Positions 8,316 to 15,858 of a stretch of DNA of 64,000 bases are shown here, piece after piece. A program made the translations under genes and the position numbers. The stretch is from contig CALCIE010000076.1 in NCBI GenBank assembly GCA_937907425.1, forward strand, positions 56,946-120,945. The letters are read 5' to 3'. Position 1 is the stretch's first letter; each line of letters opens with the position of its first letter. The notes beneath the pieces are model-generated. The model did no database searches, was not told the DNA's origin, and was given only the letters and a program-made list of their open reading frames with translations. The stretch comes from ZC4RG42 sp003242425. GTDB taxonomy: Bacteria; Pseudomonadota; Gammaproteobacteria; Burkholderiales; SG8-39.

Positions 8316-9929
8316 TTAGCCGCGCAGGAGCGCCAGCACGTTGTTCGGCAGCGCGTTGGCTTGCGCCAGCATCGCGATACCGGCCTGCTGCAGGATCTGC
8401 GCGCGGGTCAGGTTGGCCGTCTCCGCGGCGAAGTCCGCGTCGAGAATCCGGCTGCGCGAGGCAGTCAGGTTCTCGGTGGTCGTCTGCAGGTTGGCGATGG
8501 TCGACTCGAAGCGGTTCTGGATCGCACCGAGGGTGGACCGCAGCTCGCTCACCTGCGTCAGCGCCGCGTCAACCGACAGGATGGTGTTGAGCGCGCTCTG
8601 CACATCCACCACGCTGGCCGCCGACAAGGAGCTGCCGGCCAGGAGCGTGCCGGAGGAGAAGCCGATGTACGCCTGACCCTGGTTGATGGTCACGTCGCTG
8701 CTCGCCTGCAGGGTCACCGTGCCGCGGTAGACGAGCGTCTGCGTGGCGGTGCCGTCGTCGTCGGAGGCGGTGGTGTCGTCGGTGATCGCGGTGCTTCCGA
8801 ACACCGTGTCGACATTGCCGCTCGAGTCATCGGCGGCCGTCGCGCCGTCGGCGAACTCGATCGATTCCTGGATTTGGATATTGCGGCCGTCCTTGGCCGT
8901 CAGGACGAGATTGCCGCTTTCGTCCTTGGAGGCCACCACGCCGGTGTCGAACTGCTTGCTGTTGATGGCGGCGATCGCCTCGTCGATGGTGATGCCGGCG
9001 GAGGTGACCGCAGTATTGGTCCAGATCGCTTCGCCGTTGATCATCAACGTGTAGGCCAGGCCGTCGCTGCCCGCCAGGCTCGAGGCGTCCATGAAGAGGT
9101 CGCCACCGCCGACGGCGCTGAAGGTGACCTGGGTCGTCGCCGAGGCCGTGACGCCGGCAATGCCGCTGGCGTTGATCGCCGCCGCCTTGGCATAGGCGCT
9201 GGTGCCGTCGCGCGAAGCGTCGCCAGCCACCGCGTAGTCGGTCGAGGCCTTGACGTTCACGCTGTTGATTTGCAGCTGGCCTTCGGCGAAGGAGTTGCCG
9301 TCCACGCCCGTGTAGGTGGCCACGGCTGCCGTGGGAGCGGCGAGCCCGCCGCTGCCGGCCGGCGCGCCGACCTCCGCCGACACGCCACCGGCATCGCTGG
9401 TCGCATTGACGAAGGCGCCGATGTCGGTCGTCTTCATGCTGGTGTTCAGGCCGATGGTGATGACTTCACCGACATTGGCGCCGACCTGGAAGGTGGCGTC
9501 GCCGAAGGTGCCGTCGAGGATCTTCTGGCCGTTGAACGACGTCTGGGTGGCGATCCGGTTGATCTCTTCCAGGCGCTGCTGCACTTCCTGGTTCAGCGCC
9601 GCGCGGTCGGAAGCCGAGTTGGTCGAGTTGGCGGCTTGCACGGCCAGCTCGCGGATGCGCTGGAGGTTGTTGGTCAGCTCGCTCAGCGCGCCTTCGGCGG
9701 TTTGCGCCAGCGAGATGCCGTCGCTCGCGTTACGCGCGGCTTGAGTGAGGCCGCGGATCTGCGTGGTGAAGCGTTCGGAAATCGCCAGACCGGCGGCGTC
9801 ATCCTTGGCGCTGTTGATGCGCAGGCCGGAGGACAGGCGCTGCAGCGACTGCGCAAGCGAAGTCTGCGACGTATTCAGATTGCGCTGCGCATTGAGCGAC
9901 GCAATGTTGGTGTTGATGATCTGAGGCAT
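8316..9929 (-). CDS. fliC: Flagellin FliC
   Basis: The major filament protein, 537 residues. The N-terminal D0/D1 part (MPQIINTNIASLNAQRNL, SSGLRINSAKDDAAGLAISE, LQRIRELAVQA) and C-terminal D1/D0 part (RFESTIANL, ILDADFAAETANLTRAQILQQAG, ANALPNNVLALLRG) are highly conserved. The central 180-400 region is Ala/Gly/Thr/Asp-rich and variable, as expected for the surface-exposed D2/D3 domains. LQRIRELAVQ corresponds to the TLR5-recognised segment of proteobacterial flagellins. An AAGGGA ribosome site precedes the ATG, and two sigma-28 sites lie upstream. Confidence 0.98.
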   Translation of the reverse strand: MPQIINTNIASLNAQRNLNTSQTSLAQSLQRLSSGLRINSAKDDAAGLAISERFTTQIRGLTQAARNASDGISLAQTAEGALSELTNNLQRIRELAVQAANSTNSASDRAALNQEVQQRLEEINRIATQTSFNGQKILDGTFGDATFQVGANVGEVITIGLNTSMKTTDIGAFVNATSDAGGVSAEVGAPAGSGGLAAPTAAVATYTGVDGNSFAEGQLQINSVNVKASTDYAVAGDASRDGTSAYAKAAAINASGIAGVTASATTQVTFSAVGGGDLFMDASSLAGSDGLAYTLMINGEAIWTNTAVTSAGITIDEAIAAINSKQFDTGVVASKDESGNLVLTAKDGRNIQIQESIEFADGATAADDSSGNVDTVFGSTAITDDTTASDDDGTATQTLVYRGTVTLQASSDVTINQGQAYIGFSSGTLLAGSSLSAASVVDVQSALNTILSVDAALTQVSELRSTLGAIQNRFESTIANLQTTTENLTASRSRILDADFAAETANLTRAQILQQAGIAMLAQANALPNNVLALLRG

Positions 9930-10028
9930 CGTTGGTCCCTTTCTTTACCTTGACTACCTATCTTCCGGCGTGAGTGCCGGTGCACTTTGGTTTGCCCTGC
10001 AGGACTCAAACCGCCGTCTACACCCTGC

Positions 10029-10056
10029 TTATCGGTTTCGGGACCGCAAAACTTTA
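10029..10056 (-). promoter_or_regulatory. Sigma-28 promoter P1 of fliC
   Basis: On the minus strand TAAAGTTT, a 12-base spacer and ACCGATAA closely match the FliA consensus. The expected transcript would have a leader of about 90 bases before the flagellin ATG. Confidence 0.8.
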
Positions 10057-10144
10057 GCGTTCTCGTGCGATACCGCAGGACGGGGACCGGAGTGCGAGGC
10101 GCGCCGTGACAATTGGCACGAATGTGAAATACGACCACTTCCAT

Positions 10145-10172
10145 TTATCGGCACGGACCCGCGCAACATTGA
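10145..10172 (-). promoter_or_regulatory. Sigma-28-like promoter P2 of fliC
   Basis: TCAATGTT, a 12-base spacer and a perfect GCCGATAA lie on the minus strand, 116 bases upstream of P1. The -35 differs from TCAAGTTT at one central base. It would give a leader of about 210 bases for fliC. Confidence 0.55.
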
Positions 10173-10307
10173 CGAGCCGGTTGAAACGAATTCTTGCCGA
10201 TCAATGATTTAAAGTGGGCCGCGGGAAGGGAAAAACGGCGTTGTAAGGCTTTTTCCTACATCGGCATATCCAAATAGTCGCACCTCAAAAATAGCCGTTC
10301 GGCCGAT

Positions 10308-10334
10308 TCAAGTTTCGGCCCGTTGCGCCGACTA
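10308..10334 (+). promoter_or_regulatory. Sigma-28-like promoter facing flhDC
   Basis: A perfect -35 TCAAGTTT, an 11-base spacer and GCCGACTA (two mismatches to GCCGATAA) point toward flhD, whose ATG is about 68 bases downstream. The same spacing and a similar imperfect -10 (GCCGAGTA) occur before motA. Confidence 0.5.
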
Positions 10335-10402
10335 TGGCGCCGTGTCGTCAAACGGCGACACACCGGAAGTTCGGTTCGGCTAAGAGAACAACGAGGTGCC
10401 GC

Positions 10403-10726
10403 ATGAGCCGAGATCAATTGCTAGATGAAATCCGTGAAGTAAACCTTTCTTATCTGTTGCTTGCCCAGCGCATGATCCACGAGGACCGGGCCGAGGCGAT
10501 GTACCGTCTGGGGCTGAGCGAACAGGTCGTGGAAATCATCGAAAAGCTCACCATGGCGCAGATCATCAAGATCGCCTCCAGCAACCTGCTGATCTGCGGT
10601 TTCCGTTTCAACGAGGACGTGATCTGGAACCTCCTCACCAGCCACGGCAAGGACGCCGAAATCGCGCGCATGCACGCCTCGCTGCTGATGGCCGGCGCGC
10701 CCGCACTCGAGGCGACGCCGGCCTGA
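10403..10726 (+). CDS. flhD: Flagellar transcriptional regulator FlhD
   Basis: FlhD partners FlhC to form the FlhD4C2 activator of early flagellar operons. The 107-residue product begins MSRDQLLDEIREVNLSYLLLAQRMI and includes MAQIIKIASSNLLICGFRF, the conserved dimer region. The start is fixed by a GAGGTG ribosome site and family length; the open frame extends upstream without support. flhC follows after 28 bases. The upstream intergenic region holds sigma-28-like sites on both strands. Confidence 0.95.
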   Translation: MSRDQLLDEIREVNLSYLLLAQRMIHEDRAEAMYRLGLSEQVVEIIEKLTMAQIIKIASSNLLICGFRFNEDVIWNLLTSHGKDAEIARMHASLLMAGAPALEATPA

Positions 10727-10754
10727 GACATTCCGGAACAGGGGAGCGAAGAAA

Positions 10755-11294
10755 ATGGCCAAGTCCGTCATTGCCGAGGCCCGCGATATCCAGCTGGCGA
10801 AGGAGCTGATCGAACTGGGTGCGCGGCTTCAGGTCCTGGAGGCCGAGACGCGCCTGTCGCGGGAAAAGCTCCTGCGCCTGTACAAGGAGATCCAGGGCAA
10901 GTCCCCGCCCAAGGGTATGCTGCCGTTCTCGACCGACTGGTTCATGACCTGGCAGCCGAACATCCATGCCTCGCTGTTCATGAGCATCTACCGCTATATC
11001 GACAAGTCGATGGAGCTGGAACAGATCGAGGTGGTGTTGAAGGCCTACCGGCTGTACCGCGAGCACATCAAGGCGCACGGCATGGAGGAGGTGCTGTCCA
11101 TCACCCGCGCCTGGCGGCTGGTGAAGTTCTTCGACGCCGGGATGCTGACGACCACCGCCTGCCGCGGCTGCGGCGGCCAGTTCGTGGTCCACACTTTCGA
11201 GCTCACCGACGATTACGTCTGCGGTCTTTGCAACGTCCCGTCCCGGGCCGGCAAGACCAAGCGCCGCCTGCAGGAGCAGCTCGCGGCCGTCTGA
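10755..11294 (+). CDS. flhC: Flagellar transcriptional regulator FlhC
   Basis: FlhC is the DNA-contacting partner of FlhD. The 179-residue product contains LPFSTDWFMTWQPNIHASLF, which is diagnostic, and two cysteine pairs, CRGC and CGLC, that form the zinc site of FlhC. Length and order are normal. A GGGAGCG ribosome site precedes the ATG. About 300 bases separate it from motA, and that gap carries a sigma-28-like promoter, so motAB can be expressed apart from flhDC. Confidence 0.96.
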   Translation: MAKSVIAEARDIQLAKELIELGARLQVLEAETRLSREKLLRLYKEIQGKSPPKGMLPFSTDWFMTWQPNIHASLFMSIYRYIDKSMELEQIEVVLKAYRLYREHIKAHGMEEVLSITRAWRLVKFFDAGMLTTTACRGCGGQFVVHTFELTDDYVCGLCNVPSRAGKTKRRLQEQLAAV

Positions 11295-11485
11295 TCCGGG
11301 CGGCTGCCGGGGCCGCTGCATCCCGTCCCGTCCGACCTCCCGCAAAAATCCTTTCACGGCAGGCCCTTGGCCGAGCGTCCGAGGCGCCACCCGGGGCCGG
11401 GAATTGGCGCCTAATCCGGCCGCTTTTCCTCGACTGTCGTTCGTTTGCGGGGCGTTACTCTTCCACGCAAGCGTGTCCGACGATC

Positions 11486-11512
11486 TCAAGAAATCGCGTG
11501 CCGTGCCGAGTA
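11486..11512 (+). promoter_or_regulatory. Sigma-28-like promoter for motAB
   Basis: TCAAGAAA, an 11-base spacer and GCCGAGTA. The first half of each element and the spacing fit FliA. It lies 85 bases before the motA ATG; nothing else of note was seen in the 303-base flhC-motA gap. Confidence 0.55.
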
Positions 11513-11597
11513 AAAACCTGTATCGGAGCGTCCGCCGCACCCGGGAAGGCGAGCGCGCGCTCCGGTAAAGGTTCTGGGCAAAAAGGAAAACGCATAA

Positions 11598-12458
11598 ATG
11601 CTGGTCATCGTCGGCTATGTGATCGTCCTGCTGTCGGTATTCGGCGGCTTCGCACTGGCGGGCGGTCACTTCGCTGTCATGGTGGCGCCGGTAGAGTTGC
11701 TGATCATCGGAGGTGCTGCGCTGGGCGCCTTCATCGTGAGCAACAACGGCAAGGTGCTGAAGGCCACGTTCAAGGCGCTGCCTACGGTGTTCAAGGGCTC
11801 CAAGTACAGCAAAGCCCTGTACATGGAGCTGATGGGGTTGCTGTATGAAATCCTCACCAAGGTACGCAAGGAAGGGCTGATGTCGATCGAGCGCGATGTT
11901 GACGCGCCGCAAGAAAGCCCCATGTTCAACAAGTATCCTGCGATCGCAAAAGATCCGTACCTGGTGGAATTCATAACCGATTACCTGCGACTCATGGTGA
12001 GCGGAAACCTCAACCCGCTGGAGATCGAGAACCTGATGGACAACGAGATCGAGACCCGCCATCAGGAGGGGGAGGTGCCGGCCCATGCGATCCAGCGCGT
12101 GGCCGAAGCGCTGCCCGCGTTCGGGATCGTCGCGGCGGTCATGGGCGTGGTGCACACCATGAGCTCGGTGGGACTGCCGCCGGCGGAGCTGGGCAAGCTG
12201 ATCGGCCATGCCCTGGTCGGGACGTTCCTCGGCGTGCTGCTGTCCTACGGTTTCGTCGGACCGATCGCCGGCAAGCTCGAGCAGCGGGTGGCGGAATCGA
12301 CCAAGATTCTCGAATGCATCAAGGTGACGCTGCTGGCGAGCCTCAACGGCTATCCGCCGGCGCTGGCCGTCGAATTCGGGCGCAAGGTGCTGTACTCCAC
12401 CGAGCGGCCGAGCTTCGCGGAACTCGAGCAGTATGTGAAGGCGGCCATCAAGCGATGA
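11598..12458 (+). CDS. motA: Flagellar motor stator protein MotA
   Basis: MotA forms, with MotB, the proton-conducting stator. The 286-residue product has four hydrophobic segments (about 2-21, 33-52, 168-190 and 203-225) and a large cytoplasmic loop with the charged region EGLMSIERDVDAPQESPMF, followed by GIVAAVMGVVHTM and LVGTFLGVLLSYGFVGPIA of the pore helices. This matches the proton-type MotA family. An AAGGA ribosome site lies before the ATG. The stop codon merges with a short ATGAAGCC repeat leading into motB. Confidence 0.97.
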   Translation: MLVIVGYVIVLLSVFGGFALAGGHFAVMVAPVELLIIGGAALGAFIVSNNGKVLKATFKALPTVFKGSKYSKALYMELMGLLYEILTKVRKEGLMSIERDVDAPQESPMFNKYPAIAKDPYLVEFITDYLRLMVSGNLNPLEIENLMDNEIETRHQEGEVPAHAIQRVAEALPAFGIVAAVMGVVHTMSSVGLPPAELGKLIGHALVGTFLGVLLSYGFVGPIAGKLEQRVAESTKILECIKVTLLASLNGYPPALAVEFGRKVLYSTERPSFAELEQYVKAAIKR

Positions 12459-12470
12459 AGCCATGAAGCC

Positions 12471-13427
12471 ATGAAGCGCGACACGCTGCAGCCCATCGTC
12501 ATCAAGCGGATCAAGAAGCCGCGCGGCCGCGAAGGCAACGTGCAGTGGAAAATCGCCTACGCCGACTTCGTCACCGCGATGATGGCCTTCTTCCTGCTGA
12601 TGTGGCTGCTCGGTTCGACCAGCAAGGGCTATCGCGAAGGTATTCAGGAGTATTTCCGTACGCCGCTCACGGTGGCGCTGAGCGGCGGAACGAAACACGG
12701 CGACGCGACTTCCATCGTCCCGGGCGGCGGCGAGGATCTCACGCGCATTGAGGGCGAGGCGAAGCAGACCAAGTCGAGCAGCACCGAATTCTTCAACCTC
12801 GAGGTTGCGAGAGCTCAGGTCGCGCGCGACGAGGCGGCACGGCTGCGGCAGCTCAAGTCGCGCGTCGAACAGATCTTCGAATCCAAGGACCGCTTCGCGC
12901 CCTATCGCAACCAAGTCAAGCTCGACATCACTTCCGAAGGTCTGCGCATCCAGATCGTCGACGACCAGAACCGGCCGATGTTCGATGTCGGCAAGTCGGA
13001 GCTGCATCCCTGGATGAAAGACATCCTGCGCGAACTGGCTGTGCTGTTGAACGAGGTCGACAACAAGATTTCCCTGGCGGGGCATACCGACGCGAAGCCC
13101 TATTTCAGGGGCGAGCGCGGCTACAGCAACTGGGAGCTTTCCTCCGACCGCGCCAACGCTTCGCGCCGGGAACTGGTGGCGGCCGGCATGGCCGAGGACA
13201 AGATCATCCGCGTGGTGGGACTCGCCTCGTCGGTGCCGCTCAACGCCGACGATCCCTACGATCCGATCAATCGCCGCATCAGTATCGTGGTACTCAACAA
13301 AAAGACGACCGAAAACATGATCTCGAACGAGGGGATTGCCGTGAGAGCCCCTGACAACGCCCATGCCGTGGAAATGAACGGCGAAGCTGCGACCCCGCTC
13401 GAAGACGCGGCAGGCGAAGGCCGCTAG
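12471..13427 (+). CDS. motB: Flagellar motor stator protein MotB
   Basis: MotB anchors the stator to peptidoglycan. The 318-residue product has a basic N-terminus, one membrane segment at about 30-48 with the proton-binding aspartate (D32 in YADFVTAMMAFFLLMWLL), a plug/linker region, and a C-terminal OmpA-like domain (about 150-270) with LAGHTDAKPY and NRRISIVVL. The start lies 12 bases after the motA stop in a triple ATGAAGCC-type repeat. Only the third ATG is in frame, and there is no clear ribosome site, so translation is probably coupled to motA. Confidence 0.97.
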   Translation: MKRDTLQPIVIKRIKKPRGREGNVQWKIAYADFVTAMMAFFLLMWLLGSTSKGYREGIQEYFRTPLTVALSGGTKHGDATSIVPGGGEDLTRIEGEAKQTKSSSTEFFNLEVARAQVARDEAARLRQLKSRVEQIFESKDRFAPYRNQVKLDITSEGLRIQIVDDQNRPMFDVGKSELHPWMKDILRELAVLLNEVDNKISLAGHTDAKPYFRGERGYSNWELSSDRANASRRELVAAGMAEDKIIRVVGLASSVPLNADDPYDPINRRISIVVLNKKTTENMISNEGIAVRAPDNAHAVEMNGEAATPLEDAAGEGR

Positions 13428-13443
13428 GCCGAGGAGAACGAGC

Positions 13444-14400
13444 ATGAGCACGAACGAAAACCTGTTGATGAGTCTGGTGGAGCAGAAGGCCCGCCTGGCC
13501 GGTTCCAACCGCATGGAGCTGCTGCTGTTCTCGCTTGGCGGGCGCGAAACCTTCGGCATCAACGTCTTCAAGGTGCGGGAGGTCTGCGAACTGAAGCCGA
13601 TCACACCGACGCCCAACATGCCGCACGGCGTCGAGGGGATCATCAGCCTGCGCGGCGCGATCATCCCGGTGATCAACCTCGCGCATTGCCTCGGCATGGA
13701 GCTGCAGTCGGAGCACCGTAAGCTCATCATCACCGAATTCTCCTCCAGCACCCAGGCCTTCCTGGTCGGGGAAGTGGACCGCATCGTGCGCGTCGATTGG
13801 GAGCAGGTGAAGACGCCGCAGTCCACTGTGACCGGTGGTTCCGGTCTGGTGACGGCGATCACCGAGCTGCCGGGCGGCCGGCTGGTGTCGATCCTCGACG
13901 TCGAACAGATCCTGGCCGACGTGATGGGCGAGGAAGAAGTGCCGCCGCTCGAGACGGCGGTGCACGACACCTCGCGCATGGTGTTCTTCGCCGACGACTC
14001 GGCGATCGCGCGCAAGAAAGTCACCCAGGTCCTGGACCGTATGGGGCTGCCGCACCAGCACGCGGTCAACGGCCGCGAGGCGCTCGAGCGGCTGCATCAG
14101 ATGGCGGCGCAGGCGCAGGCAGAGGGGGTGCCGCTCAAGGAGCGGCTGGGCGTGGTGCTGGTGGACGCGGAAATGCCGGAAATGGACGGCTACGTGCTGA
14201 CCCGCCACATCAAGCAGGACCCGCGTTTCAACGGCATCCCGGTGGTGATGCATTCCTCCCTGTCTTCGGTGGCGAACAAGAAACTGGGGCAACAAGTCGG
14301 CGTAGACGCCTACGTCGCCAAATTCCATTTCCAAGAACTGGCCAGCACGATTGCCGGGATGCTGCGTTCTGGCGGCGAGCAAGGGAGCCAACATGAATAA
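13444..14400 (+). CDS. cheV: Chemotaxis coupling/receiver protein CheV
   Basis: CheV fuses a CheW-like coupling domain (about residues 20-165: ETFGINVFKVREV, GIISLRGAIIPVINL) to a response-regulator receiver (about 178-310) with the phospho-acceptor D241 in VVLVDAEMPEMDGY and the acidic pair in FFADDSAIARKK. It links receptors to CheA and can act as a phosphate sink. No separate cheW exists in this first cluster, so CheV may be its coupling protein. Its end overlaps the start of cheY. Confidence 0.94.
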   Translation: MSTNENLLMSLVEQKARLAGSNRMELLLFSLGGRETFGINVFKVREVCELKPITPTPNMPHGVEGIISLRGAIIPVINLAHCLGMELQSEHRKLIITEFSSSTQAFLVGEVDRIVRVDWEQVKTPQSTVTGGSGLVTAITELPGGRLVSILDVEQILADVMGEEEVPPLETAVHDTSRMVFFADDSAIARKKVTQVLDRMGLPHQHAVNGREALERLHQMAAQAQAEGVPLKERLGVVLVDAEMPEMDGYVLTRHIKQDPRFNGIPVVMHSSLSSVANKKLGQQVGVDAYVAKFHFQELASTIAGMLRSGGEQGSQHE

Positions 14401-14779
14401 AGAAATGAAATTCCTGATCGTCGACGACTTCTCCACCATGCGCCGCATTGTGCGCAACCTGCTCAAGGAGCTCGGTTACAGCAACGCCGACGAGGCCGAG
14501 GACGGCGTCGTGGCGCTTACCAAGCTGCGCAGCGGCGGTTTCGACTTCGTGGTGTCCGATCTCAACATGCCGAACATGAACGGCTTCGAACTGCTGCGCC
14601 AGATTCGTGCCGATCCGGACCTGAAGCATCTGCCGGTGCTGTTGGTCACCGCCGAAGCGAAGAAGGAGGACATCATCACCGCGGCGCAGCTCGGCGCCTC
14701 GGGCTACATCGTCAAGCCCTTCACCAAGGCGACGCTGGAAGAGAAAGTGAACAAGATCCTGCAGAAGCTGGCGGTTTGA
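14393..14779 (+). CDS. cheY: Chemotaxis response regulator CheY
   Basis: A 128-residue single receiver domain, very close to the flagellar-switch-binding CheY type: acidic pocket D11/D12, phospho-acceptor D56 in VVSDLNMPNMNGFELL, the T in LLVTAEA and K in YIVKPF. The start is set by an AAGGGAG ribosome site within the end of cheV, overlapping it by 8 bases. cheZ, the phosphatase that removes its phosphate, follows after 32 bases. A second, more divergent CheY-like gene lies at 44329. Confidence 0.96.
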   Translation: MNKEMKFLIVDDFSTMRRIVRNLLKELGYSNADEAEDGVVALTKLRSGGFDFVVSDLNMPNMNGFELLRQIRADPDLKHLPVLLVTAEAKKEDIITAAQLGASGYIVKPFTKATLEEKVNKILQKLAV

Positions 14780-14811
14780 CCAGCCGACAGGGCAGCAGAG
14801 GGAGTTAGATC

Positions 14812-15825
14812 ATGTCCGGGAGCGACACCGAAGACCTCGAAGCGCTGTTCGATCAGATCTCCGCCGAGCGTGCCGCGGCGGAGCAGGCGCAATCGGGCGA
14901 CAGCGAGGACCTGGAAGCCTTGTTCGATCAGGTCGCCGCCGAGCGCGCACAGGCGGAAACGGCGCAGTCGGGCGACAGCCCGGAGCTCGAAGCGCTGTTC
15001 GAAGAGGTTGCGGCGCAGTCCGCCGCGGCTGCCGCGTCCCCGGCGGCCGGGACCGGTCAGGCCGATGCCGAGCCTGCGGCGGAGAAAAGCGTGACGCATG
15101 CGGGCGACAGCCCGGAACTCGAAGCCCTGTTCGAGGAAGTGGCCGCGCAGGCCGCGGCTCAGGCGGCCGCCGTGCCGGCGCCCGAGCCTCGTCAGGAAGC
15201 GGCGCACGGCGAGATGCCGCTGCCGGAGGAAATGTTCCAGCGCATCGGCATGCTGACCCGCACGCTGCACGACGCGCTTCGCGAGCTGGGATACGACAAG
15301 GCGGTCGAGGATGCCGTCAACAAGCTGCCCGATGCGCGCGATCGCCTGAGCTACATCGCCGAGCTCACCGGCAAGGCCGCCGAACGCGCCCTCAACGCCG
15401 TGGAGCTCGGACAGCAGTATCAGAAAGCGCTCGAGGCAGAGGCGAAGCGCCTGGCGGCGCAATGGGACCGCGTCTTCGCGGGCGAGCTGCCCCTGGAGGA
15501 CTTCAAGCACACCGCGGTCGAGACCCGCACCTTCCTGAAGAACCTGCCGCTGCAGACCGAGCAGACCTATGCGCAGTTCACCGAAATCATGATGGCGCAG
15601 GACTTCCACGACCTGACCGGCCAGGTGATCCAGCGCATCCTCAAGCTGGCGCAGAACCTCGAGTCGCAACTGGTGAAGCTGCTGATCGACGCCACGCCGC
15701 CGGACAAGCGCCCGGCGGCCGACAGCGAGTGGCTGTCCGGACCGGCGATGAACGCCGCCAACCGCGACGACGTCGTCACCAATCAGCAGCAGGTCGACGA
15801 GCTGCTCGAAAGCCTCGGCTTCTGA
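14812..15825 (+). CDS. cheZ: CheY-P phosphatase CheZ with N-terminal peptide repeats
   Basis: CheZ dephosphorylates CheY-P. The C-terminal two thirds (about 125-337) is a normal CheZ: a long helical hairpin with MAQDFHDLTGQVIQRIL containing the catalytic region, and the CheY-binding tail QQQVDELLESLGF. The N-terminal about 115 residues are unusual: four copies of a D-x-E/D-LEALF-D/E-Q/E unit begin at residues 7, 32, 57 and 101, the first three exactly 25 residues apart, separated by Ala/Glu-rich helix. The protein (337 residues) is about 120 residues longer than the common form. The repeats resemble CheY-binding peptides (see findings). Confidence 0.95.
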   Translation: MSGSDTEDLEALFDQISAERAAAEQAQSGDSEDLEALFDQVAAERAQAETAQSGDSPELEALFEEVAAQSAAAAASPAAGTGQADAEPAAEKSVTHAGDSPELEALFEEVAAQAAAQAAAVPAPEPRQEAAHGEMPLPEEMFQRIGMLTRTLHDALRELGYDKAVEDAVNKLPDARDRLSYIAELTGKAAERALNAVELGQQYQKALEAEAKRLAAQWDRVFAGELPLEDFKHTAVETRTFLKNLPLQTEQTYAQFTEIMMAQDFHDLTGQVIQRILKLAQNLESQLVKLLIDATPPDKRPAADSEWLSGPAMNAANRDDVVTNQQQVDELLESLGF

Positions 15826-15858
15826 AAAGCCGAGGCCTGAAGCGATGCGAAGCGGAGC

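Noticed and set aside
10114..10130. Possible sigma-54 promoter (TGGCACG) in the fliC-flhD gap
   Set aside because: The -12 element expected at this spacing lacks the required GC; FliA-type sites explain the region better.
10635..14069. A very long open frame on the minus strand (over 1100 codons)
   Set aside because: It lies antisense to flhC, motA, motB and cheV, has the Arg/His-rich composition expected from reading high-GC genes backwards, and has no domain or ribosome site.
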